DNA from: Streptomyces sp. AM 4-1-1
GTDB lineage: Bacteria; Actinomycetota; Actinomycetes; Streptomycetales; Streptomycetaceae
NCBI RefSeq assembly: GCF_029167625.1
Contig: NZ_CP119145.1
Span: forward strand, 3,720,001 to 3,784,000
Direction of reading: 5' to 3'
Length of the DNA stretch: 64,000 bases
Part shown: in pieces, positions 32,620 to 39,995 of the stretch
How the letters are laid out: each line of letters opens with the position of its first letter
Position numbering within the stretch: the stretch's first letter is position 1
The notes under the pieces: model-generated
Told to the model about the DNA's origin: nothing
The model's input: the letters and a program-made list of their open reading frames with translations, nothing else
Database searches by the model: none
Position numbers and translations under genes: made by a program

Positions 32620-33963
32620 GTGACGACACGACAACCGAACGCCGGACTTGAGCGGCTGTACCGCGAGAGCGGGTGGACCCTGCGACAGTTCGCCCAAGCG
32701 GTCAACCGCATCGGCACCGAACACGGCACCCCGCTGAAGTACCAACAGCCCTCAGTGCACCAGTGGTTGGGTGGCCACCTACCGAAAGAGTCCGTCCGAC
32801 CGCTGATTCTGGAAGCACTCGCGCGCAGGCTGAACCGTCCCGTCACGCGGGACGAGGCGGGATTCCCTACGCTCCCACAACCGCATAGCCGGCCGACCAC
32901 AGCAGAAGAATTGATCGACCTCGGGAGGCAAGACATGGACCCGTCCCGCCGTAAGCTCTTAGCTGCGGGCCTATATTCTGCAGCTCTCAGCGTTCCGGCC
33001 TTTTCTGCTCTCGTGTCTGAGGCAAGCGCTGATGATCACGACCGCCTTACCCGGCCGACTGGTCGCATCGGGCCCGGCGAAGTCGATACCGTCCGCCGAA
33101 TGACGGGCAAGATCGCAGACATCCTTGACGAACTAGGCGGTGGACATGCACGGCCGATGGCCGCCGCGTTCCTGGTGAACACGGTTGCAGGCTATTTGCA
33201 TGCCGATGCCTCGGACGAAGTTCACCGAAACATGCTCTCCGCCGCATCCGACCTCACCTACCTCACAGGGTGGATGGCCATGTACGAGCGAGCGCACGGG
33301 CTAGGACAGACCTACTACCTGCACGCGCTTGACCTCGCCCGAGAATCGAATGACCAGCTCACTTACTGCCGCACTCTTCGCGGAATGAGCCTCCAGGCAT
33401 CCCATCTCCGCTACGGACGAAAAGCATTGGAGTATGCCAACTCGGCCGCCGAAGCGGCACCTCAGGCAGGTCCGCGCCTTGTTGCGTTCCTCAGGGGACA
33501 ACAGGCTCATGCTTCCGCCATGGTCGGTGACCGCCAAGGGGCAAGGGCAATGCTCAAAGAAGCGGAAACAGCTCTTTCTCGGGCGGACTCTCGGCGTGAC
33601 GCCGTTGGCGGGTACGACCAGGCGGCTTTTCTATTTCATGTGTCTCACGTGCACTACGAGTCACGGGACCTGGCGGCTTCCATTAAAACGCTCCGGCATT
33701 CCATCCGGGTCATGTCTCCCTTGGAACGCCAAGGAAGATTGCACGCACACGCGGTACTCGCACAGCGGCAGTACGAGCTTGGGCACCTGGAGGAGGCATG
33801 TGCATCATGGGGGCGCTTTCTCGATGATTACGAAGTCCTGTCGACAGCGCGGGGCGACGAGCATTTCGATAAGTTGCGGTCTCTCAGCGTCCCGAGGGCT
33901 TCTCCTGTGGTCCGTGATCTTCATAACCGAATCAGTACCGTAGCGAAGCTGAAAGCAGCTTAA
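32620..33963 (+). CDS. HTH regulator with TPR-like C-terminal domain, TTA codon
   Basis: A 447-residue protein. N-terminal XRE-like domain (about 1-75; SGWTLRQFAQAVNRIG, HQWLGGHLPKESVRPLILEALARRL), a short hydrophobic segment (AAGLYSAALSVPAFSALV), and a long helical C-terminal half with TPR-like repeats (for example YYLHALDLARESNDQLTYCRTL and ALEYANSAAEAAP). This is the usual form of Streptomyces regulators that sense a ligand with a TPR domain. A TTA codon at residue 114 (32959-32961) makes translation depend on the bldA leucyl tRNA, linking it to development. I chose GTG 32620, 9 nt after GGGAG. Lower GC in its second half hints at transfer. It ends 38 bp before CRISPR array 1. Confidence 0.8.
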   Translation: MTTRQPNAGLERLYRESGWTLRQFAQAVNRIGTEHGTPLKYQQPSVHQWLGGHLPKESVRPLILEALARRLNRPVTRDEAGFPTLPQPHSRPTTAEELIDLGRQDMDPSRRKLLAAGLYSAALSVPAFSALVSEASADDHDRLTRPTGRIGPGEVDTVRRMTGKIADILDELGGGHARPMAAAFLVNTVAGYLHADASDEVHRNMLSAASDLTYLTGWMAMYERAHGLGQTYYLHALDLARESNDQLTYCRTLRGMSLQASHLRYGRKALEYANSAAEAAPQAGPRLVAFLRGQQAHASAMVGDRQGARAMLKEAETALSRADSRRDAVGGYDQAAFLFHVSHVHYESRDLAASIKTLRHSIRVMSPLERQGRLHAHAVLAQRQYELGHLEEACASWGRFLDDYEVLSTARGDEHFDKLRSLSVPRASPVVRDLHNRISTVAKLKAA

Positions 33964-34000
33964 TTAACGCTGTAGGCGATGCTGCACCGGCGCAGCACGC

Positions 34001-36099
34001 GGGACCACCCCCGCAGACGCGGGGACCACTGGCGTACATGGAGCCGGGCATCGGGACTTTCGGGACCACCCCCGCACGCGCGGGGACCACCAGCTCCTCG
34101 ACAACGACGACATCTGGCGCAAGGGACCACTCCCGCACGCGCGGGGACCACCACGAGACCCGCCGCCACGGCCCGGCCGGCCCGGGACCACCCCCGCACG
34201 CGGGGACCACAGGCAGTACAGGACTCGCGCCCGGCGGCCGAGGGGACCACCCCCGCACGCGCGGGGACCACTCCAGGATGTTCCGCCCGGACAAGCCGAC
34301 CCCAGGACCAGCCCCGCACGCGCGGGGACCACATCCACTGCCGGAGCAGCAACCGCCGTGTCGAGGGACCACCCCCGCACGCGCGGGGACCACCAGCTCC
34401 TCGACAACGACGACATCTGGCGCAAGGGACCACTCCCGCACGCGCGGGGACCACCACGAGACCCGCCGCCACGGCCCGGCCGGCCCGGGACCACCCCCGC
34501 ACGCGGGGACCACAGGCAGTACAGGACTCGCGCCCGGCGGCCGAGGGGACCACCCCCGCACGCGCGGGGACCACTCCAGGATGTTCCGCCCGGACAAGCC
34601 GACCCCAGGACCAGCCCCGCACGCGCGGGGACCACATCCACTGCCGGAGCAGCAACCGCCGTGTCGAGGGACCACCCCCGCACGCGCGGGGACCACGCCG
34701 TCCGGCCAGGGTCTCGGAAATGCGACGGAGGACCGCCCCCGCACGCGCGGGGACCACGGCGGGTTCTCCGGTGATGACGCGGAGGCCGGGGGACCACCCC
34801 CGCACGCGCGGGGACCACCATGTCCGCGACGGTCCGGTCGTGGTCGGCCTGGGACCACCCCCGCACGCGCGGGGACCACCCGCCCGCGCACCTGTACTCG
34901 GACGAGCCGCCGGGACCACCCCCGCACGCGCGGGGACCACCCAGTCCCTCAACTCCCCCACGGACCACAAAAGGGACCACCCCCGCACGCGCGGGGACCA
35001 CCTCCACGTTCAAGTACGTGGAGGACTGCGCGAGGGACCACCCCCGCACGCGCGGGGACCACCGCGCCGCCCAGCTCGGCGACAAGGACGCGGCGGGACC
35101 ACCCCCGCACGCGCGGGGACCACGTGAAGACCAGGGCGGCGCCGCGGAGGTAGAGGGGACCACCCCCGCACGCGCGGGGACCACCGGGTGGGGAGTTCTG
35201 CGGGGGTGGACCTGTTGGGACCACCCCCGCACGCGCGGGGACCACCATGTCCGCGACGGTCCGGTCGTGGTCGGCCTGGGACCACCCCCGCACGCGCGGG
35301 GACCACCCGCCCGCGCACCTGTACTCGGACGAGCCGCCGGGACCACCCCCGCACGCGCGGGGACCACTCCTGGCGCGGACGGCCGAGGGGACGGCTGTTG
35401 GGACCACCCCCGCACGCGCGGGGACCACGAGGGCACCGAGCCGGAACGGCTGGAAACACTGGGACCACCCCCGCACGCGCGGGGACCACCACTCCCGCGA
35501 GTACTCGGCCCGTGACGGCGGGGGACCACCCCCGCACGCGCGGGGACCACGCCTCCACCCGCTCGTTCAACTACGCCTACCAGGGACCACCCCCGCACGC
35601 GCGGGGACCACGACAGCGGGCCGTTGAAGGGTCGAGTGCAGTCGGGACCACCCCCGCACGCGCGGGGACCACCGGGCCGAGACAGCTCACGCCCTCGTCG
35701 TGCGGGGACCACCCCCGCACGCGCGGGGACCACCCGTCCCCGCCCCTCGATTCGACGTTGACGCCGGGACCACCCCCGCACGCGCGGGGACCACGCTGCA
35801 AGACCTACACCGGGTGACAACCCCGAGGGACCACCCCCGCACGCGCGGGGACCACCCGTATCGAGAATTCGGCGCCGTACACACCGAAGGACCACCCCCG
35901 CACGCGCGGGGACCACTTGAGGGTGCGGAGGCTGGGGTTGGTGGTGGGGGGACCACCCCCGCACGCGCGGGGACCACAGTCGAACACGTCGCTGTCTGTG
36001 CGGGTCGCGGGGACCACCCCCGCACGCGCGGGGACCACACGAGGACGAACGGGTTGAGGGCCATCACTCCGGGACCACCCCCGCACGCGCGGGGACCAC
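34001..36099 (-). CRISPR. CRISPR array 1, type I-E, 35 repeats and 34 spacers
   Basis: Repeats of 29 nt, on the minus strand GTGGTCCCCGCGCGTGC followed by GGGGGTGGTCCC, separated by 32-nt spacers (61-nt period). Transcription is leftwards: the most degenerate repeat is at the left (34001-34029, with CAGACG instead of CACGCG), and the leader end should be at 36099. There, instead of a leader, the array abuts the cas1 fragment. All repeats carry the ACCC form of the handle. Two repeats are 27 nt (34184-34210 and 34487-34513), from copying of one variant. Only 27 spacers are different; seven are copies. A handful of repeats have single substitutions (for example 34304, 34729, 35888). Confidence 0.97.
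34091..34696 (-). repeat. Perfect 303-bp tandem duplication within array 1
   Basis: The block 34091-34393 (five spacers with their five repeats) is repeated exactly in 34394-34696. The copy includes a CTCCC repeat variant, a 27-nt short repeat and an AGGACCAGCC variant, which rules out independent acquisition. A second, shorter copy involves 34819-34940 and 35246-35367 (two spacers with two repeats), separated by five other units. Confidence 0.97.
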
Positions 36100-36100
36100 T

Positions 36101-36247
36101 GTGGGTCACCCCGTCGGTGTCCGTCGCGGTGATCGCGTTGTCGTCCCGGTGGACCACGCACCGTTCCAGGTAGATGAACGAGAGCCGGTCACCGACCCGG
36201 GTGAGTTCGCGGGGTGAGGACGCGCCCCGGCGGCCGACCGTGCTCAT
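36101..36247 (-). pseudogene. cas1: cas1 truncated after codon 49, continuing into CRISPR array 1
   Basis: Starting at ATG 36247, the frame reads the conserved Cas1e N-terminus: STVGRRGASSPRELTRVGDR, then LSFIYLERCVVHRDDNAI and TATDTDGVTH. In complete Cas1e proteins this is followed by roughly 250 more residues with the catalytic Glu, His and Asp. Here codon 49 is followed at once by a perfect CRISPR repeat (36099 downwards), so the frame only continues as nonsense through repeats and spacers to a stop at 35687. The ATG overlaps the cas6 stop (ATGA), as expected for the native operon. No cas2 is present. A deletion has joined cas1 to the array. Confidence 0.9.
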
Positions 36248-36972
36248 CCGTCCGCCCGGGTCAGCGGGGCGAGGGTCATCAGACCGCAGCCGTACGCCTT
36301 GGCCTTGCCCAGGCCGTGGGTCAGGGTGCGTCGGAGGACGTCCGGGTCCGTGACCCGCAGCCGGCCGTCGTACGTGACCCGGGTGAAGCGCACGTCCTGG
36401 CGGCGGTCCTTCGCGGGGGGTCTGTTGAACTGGAGGGGGCGTTGGTCGCGCACGACCAGCTCGTGTTCGTCACCGTGGTCCAGAAGCCGTCGCTCCGGGG
36501 GCTTCGCGACGATCTCGAATCCGGACTTCTCCTGTCGGTCCAGCAGCCAACGCAGTTGGTGGTACGGGGTTTTATGGGCCACGCGCTGGGTGCGTTCGCC
36601 CTCCTTGTGGTCCTCGTGACGGATGTTGTGAACCGGGTTCGCGGTGAGCCGGAAGGCCCATGTGCTGCCTTCAGCGAGGCCGGTGAGGAATCCGTCGTAG
36701 TCGAAGGTGGTCCAGCCGAGGCCGTCCGCCGCGGGCCAGCCCGCCTGCTCGACCAGGTGGGTCAGGTCCGGGCGGTTCGGGCTGACCACGTACAGCAGGG
36801 TCTCCGCCGTCGAGTTGCGGTCGACGCGCCACAGCACCCTGGGCCCCGACCCGTCCCTGGACGGTAGGTCGGGAAAGGACATGTTCACCGCCCCGTGCAG
36901 GCGGTGCGGTGCTTCGAGGAGGCGCCGGGCGTCCGTACGACCGGTGTTGACACGGAAGCGGGTCAGGTACAT
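36244..36972 (-). CDS. cas6e: Cas6e (CasE/Cse3) CRISPR RNA endoribonuclease
   Basis: A 242-residue protein of the Cas6e family. It starts YLTRFRVNTGRTDARRLL, followed by RLHGAVNMSFP with the histidine that is the general acid of E. coli Cas6e. The C-terminus carries the glycine-rich loop HGLGKAKAYGCGLMTLAPL typical of the family. Cas6e cuts the pre-crRNA at each repeat hairpin and stays bound to the 3' end in Cascade. The start overlaps the cas5e stop by one base (TGATG), so it is coupled within the operon. All expected features are intact, so array transcripts can probably be processed. Confidence 0.95.
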   Translation of the reverse strand: MYLTRFRVNTGRTDARRLLEAPHRLHGAVNMSFPDLPSRDGSGPRVLWRVDRNSTAETLLYVVSPNRPDLTHLVEQAGWPAADGLGWTTFDYDGFLTGLAEGSTWAFRLTANPVHNIRHEDHKEGERTQRVAHKTPYHQLRWLLDRQEKSGFEIVAKPPERRLLDHGDEHELVVRDQRPLQFNRPPAKDRRQDVRFTRVTYDGRLRVTDPDVLRRTLTHGLGKAKAYGCGLMTLAPLTRADG

Positions 36973-37808
36973 CAGGTGTTCCTCGGTGGTACGGAGATCG
37001 GGAGCCCGGCGACCGGATCGTGGGACGGGACGGGTGCGGAGACGGCAGGCGTGCGGGCGGGCGACGGACCGACGGGTGACGGACCCCCGGTCGTCCGTCC
37101 GGCGGGCGTCGAGCCGTCGGCCGGTCCCGTCCGCCCGGTGCGGATGCCACGGAGTCCGTACCGTCGGTGGCTCGGGTCGAAGCTCAACGGCAGATCGCGC
37201 AGGGTCACGTCCGGCAGCTCACCGGCCGGGCAGTCGAGCAGCAGATCCAGATCTTCCGGGGCGGGTACCGGGTCGACGTCGGAGGACGCCGCCGACGACC
37301 CCTGGAAGTGAGCCAGTTCGCGCCGGTACCACGCGGACGCCTGCCACGGTGCCTCCCGCAGCGCCTCTTCAAGGCCGATGTCCCGGGGTTCGCCCATCGT
37401 GACGGGCAGGGAGGGCGGGCAGGAGCGCCGGCCGAGGTACGGCAGGAACACCGGTTCCAGCAGTGCCTCGTACAGCGCGTCGATCAGCCGGCCCTCGCCC
37501 CGCACGCCCGCCACGAACACCGCGTCCGTGAGGTAGAAGCGCTCCGACAGCGGCATGGCCTTCTGCGTGTCCGCGTGGTGCGCGGTCTGGAAGTCCCGCA
37601 GCCGCGCGCCCGGTTGATCGACGCGCACCCCGAACTCCAGTGCCGCGAGGTCCGAGAGGTCCGCACTCCGGGTGCGCCCCTGCGCGGCGGCGAGGAGCCC
37701 CAGGACGCCGCTCTTCGTCGGCGCGTTCTCCGTGGTGCGGCGCGTGAAGCGGGCCGCCGACCCCCACGCCTGGAGAGGTCCCGCGAGCCGCAGCAGCAGC
37801 ACGCTCAT
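36972..37808 (-). CDS. cas5e: Cas5e (CasD)
   Basis: A 278-residue protein. The N-terminus is the family signature SVLLLRLAGPLQAWG with RRTTENAPTKSGVLGLLAAA. The central part has FLPYLGRRSCPPSLPV, also typical. The protein holds the 5' handle of the crRNA in Cascade. A C-terminal Pro/Gly/Ser/Arg-rich extension of about 55 residues follows the folded domain and makes it longer than the roughly 225-residue E. coli protein. The ATG at 37808 overlaps the cas7e stop (ATGA). Confidence 0.95.
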   Translation of the reverse strand: MSVLLLRLAGPLQAWGSAARFTRRTTENAPTKSGVLGLLAAAQGRTRSADLSDLAALEFGVRVDQPGARLRDFQTAHHADTQKAMPLSERFYLTDAVFVAGVRGEGRLIDALYEALLEPVFLPYLGRRSCPPSLPVTMGEPRDIGLEEALREAPWQASAWYRRELAHFQGSSAASSDVDPVPAPEDLDLLLDCPAGELPDVTLRDLPLSFDPSHRRYGLRGIRTGRTGPADGSTPAGRTTGGPSPVGPSPARTPAVSAPVPSHDPVAGLPISVPPRNT

Positions 37809-39034
37809 GCCTGCGGCTCCGACGCCTTGGCCGTCGCCGCCGTCTTGGCCGTCGGCAGCCGGTCGGCGACCGCGTCCCCGACGGCCGTCACCAGCTCGGA
37901 GAGCGCCACCTCGGTGCCGAGACCGGCAAGGGCGGCGGTGTCGTGGCCCACCCGCAGGACCCAGCTCGGTTCGTCGGCGGGCACACCGTACGCCTTTTCC
38001 AAGCCGGCGATGTGGGCGGCCAGTTGTTCGCAACTCTGTCGCAGGTAGCCGCCGCCTGGACCCTGCTCCACCGGCTTCTCGAACGCCCCGACGAAGCTGA
38101 TCGGGCGCCGGGAGCGGATCTTCACGATCACCGCGGCGGGCAGGGTGTGGTTGCCGAAGGTGTTGATCTTCCCGGTGGGCAGGGAGGAGATGAATCCCTC
38201 CAGGAAGGCGGCCACGGCACGACGGGTGGGCTCGGCGGGGGACGCGGACGTACCGGGGCCCAGGTTCTCGTACAGCCGGTCGATGTCCACGGCGGCGTAG
38301 CGGTACAGCGTCGCCGAGTTGAAGTCGACCGTGCCGATCATTCCGGCACCCGCCTCGGCGTCCGTGTTCCGGTCGTCGACGGCGGTGAAGTAGTCCGACT
38401 CGACATCGACGGGGTGCACGCTCAGGGCGTGCGCCACCTGCGTCGCCGCGTCGACGTTGAGGTCGGTCGAGTCCGCGACCATACGCCCGAACAGCGCGAT
38501 GTCCACCGAGTGTTCGGTACTCACCAGCTGCTTGGCGCGCGCCTTGTTCTCCTTGACCTTCAGGAAGTCCTTCAGTGCCTTGAGCCCGCCGTCCTGGCCG
38601 CCCTCGACGGCGAGTGCGGCCAGCGCGTCCAACTGGCGGCTGCTGAGGAACATCAGGTACGAGGACTCCGGCGCCCGTGCGCCCTCGTCACCGTCCTTGC
38701 TCTTGCGCTTGGGTGCCTCGATCTTGGAGCCGGTGGCAGTCCCTACCGTCTCGGCGGCCAGTTCCAGGGCCACACCCTCGTCCATGGAGGGGGACAGTAC
38801 GGCGATCCGCTCGGCCAGCAGCACTGCCACCTTCTTCGTCCGCACCCCCAGCTCGGACTCGTCCAGCAGTTCGCGGAACGCCTTCCGGGTGGCCCGCTTC
38901 CACGCCTGGCTGGACACGCGCGCCCTGCGCACGCCGCCGTAGACGGCGGACTTCGGGGCCCCGGTGTCGTCCCTGTTGAGGTTGCTCGGCGGCACGGTCT
39001 GGAGGATGTGGATGTCGACGATGGTGCGGGTCAC
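37805..39034 (-). CDS. cas7e: Cas7e (CasC/Cse4)
   Basis: A 409-residue protein that begins with the strongly conserved TRTIVDIHILQTVPPSNLN, then DDTGAPKSAVYGGVRRARVS and SQAWKRATRK, which identify Cas7e at once. It forms the six-subunit backbone that covers the crRNA in Cascade. The GTG at 39034 is used, with AAGGA about 10 nt upstream; an open frame to 39145 has no conserved features. The insert KIEAPKRKSKDGDEGARAP is longer than in E. coli. The 91-bp gap to cse2 is the only real gap in the operon. Confidence 0.95.
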   Translation of the reverse strand: MTRTIVDIHILQTVPPSNLNRDDTGAPKSAVYGGVRRARVSSQAWKRATRKAFRELLDESELGVRTKKVAVLLAERIAVLSPSMDEGVALELAAETVGTATGSKIEAPKRKSKDGDEGARAPESSYLMFLSSRQLDALAALAVEGGQDGGLKALKDFLKVKENKARAKQLVSTEHSVDIALFGRMVADSTDLNVDAATQVAHALSVHPVDVESDYFTAVDDRNTDAEAGAGMIGTVDFNSATLYRYAAVDIDRLYENLGPGTSASPAEPTRRAVAAFLEGFISSLPTGKINTFGNHTLPAAVIVKIRSRRPISFVGAFEKPVEQGPGGGYLRQSCEQLAAHIAGLEKAYGVPADEPSWVLRVGHDTAALAGLGTEVALSELVTAVGDAVADRLPTAKTAATAKASEPQA

Positions 39035-39125
39035 GGCAGTTGGTTCCTTGTCGTGGTCAGTGAGTGAGTGAGTGGAGGGGCGAAGAACGGGGGAGAAGGG
39101 GACGGGGCCTACCGGGTGGGAGGGG

Positions 39126-39995
39126 TCATTCACCGGAACCGTCACCGCCGCGCTCGCTGCCGCCGTCGTTCCGCTCGTCCCCCTTCTTCACGACCCACGC
39201 GGCCAGATGGAATTCGCGGCCCCATTCGCGCCGCACGGAGGCGCGCCGGTCCGGGAACTGCCAGCGGTAGAGCTGGTCGGCGAGCCGTCCGTAGTCGAGC
39301 GGCACCCGCGCGGTGCGCAGCAGCGTGACGATCTCCCGGAGCCGTACGGCCACCGACTCGATCGAGTTCGCCGCCCCCACCCGTACGAACCGTTTGCGGA
39401 GCGGTTCGTTCACTTCGTCGTCGACCTTGAAGGGGCGTGTGGGGTCCGCGAACCACGGCCGTGTCCCGCCTTCGGCGCCCTGTGCGGGGGGCGAGTCCCC
39501 CGACTTCAGCTGCATCAGTACGCGGACGGCCCGGCCCAGGGTCGCGCCGGGGATGTGCATCTTCTCGTCGCGCCCCGACTGCTGGTGGAGTGACCAGAGC
39601 GTCACCGCGAGGTACACCGCCTCCTCCGCCCGTTCACGGTGTACGAACGGCTGGTCGTCCGCCCGCTCTTCCAGCGCCTCGGCCAGTTCGTCGAGGCCGC
39701 CGATGCCCCAGTGGTCCACCAGCGTGTGCACGGTGTGTCCGGCGCCACGCCGGAGCCTGGCGAGCGTCGCCACGGCGGCGGACTCGTCCCGGAGGTAACT
39801 GCCCTGGAGCTGGGAGATGTACCGGGAGGCGGCCTGTCCGGCCGGGCCCTGCTGGTGGCGGAGGGATGGGCCCCTGTCTGCGGACTCCTGCGGCCTGCCC
39901 TCCTGGAAGCCCGTCCCGGTCGTCTCCGACGCGTCCGACACGCCGTGGGCCGGGCGACCGGTGGCTCCGGTCGTGGGGGTCGGGGGTGTGGTCAT
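39126..39995 (-). CDS. cse2: Cse2/Cas11 (CasB) small subunit
   Basis: A 289-residue protein. The core (about 70-275) has the Cse2 pattern: RYISQLQGSYLRDESAAVATLARLRRG, the helices around AVYLAVTLWSLHQQ, and WQFPDRRASVRREWGREFHLA near the end. The first 65 residues are a Thr/Gly/Ser-rich extension absent from E. coli CasB (about 160 residues). Two copies bind along the target DNA in Cascade. The ATG at 39995 overlaps the stop of the cas3-cas8e fusion (ATGA). Confidence 0.9.
   Translation of the reverse strand: MTTPPTPTTGATGRPAHGVSDASETTGTGFQEGRPQESADRGPSLRHQQGPAGQAASRYISQLQGSYLRDESAAVATLARLRRGAGHTVHTLVDHWGIGGLDELAEALEERADDQPFVHRERAEEAVYLAVTLWSLHQQSGRDEKMHIPGATLGRAVRVLMQLKSGDSPPAQGAEGGTRPWFADPTRPFKVDDEVNEPLRKRFVRVGAANSIESVAVRLREIVTLLRTARVPLDYGRLADQLYRWQFPDRRASVRREWGREFHLAAWVVKKGDERNDGGSERGGDGSGE

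Noticed and set aside
34941..34972. Array 1 spacer containing GGACCAC, possibly a partial repeat
   Set aside because: The palindromic core is missing and the 61-nt register is kept on both sides, so it is a normal spacer with a chance match.
33964..36120. Very long reading frames through array 1 (up to about 666 codons) encoding repeating Pro-Arg-Val-Arg-Gly-Trp-Ser units
   Set aside because: They arise because the repeats lack stops in several frames and the 61-nt period rotates the frame. The repeat amino acids are only the translated CRISPR repeat. The same applies to arrays 2 and 3.
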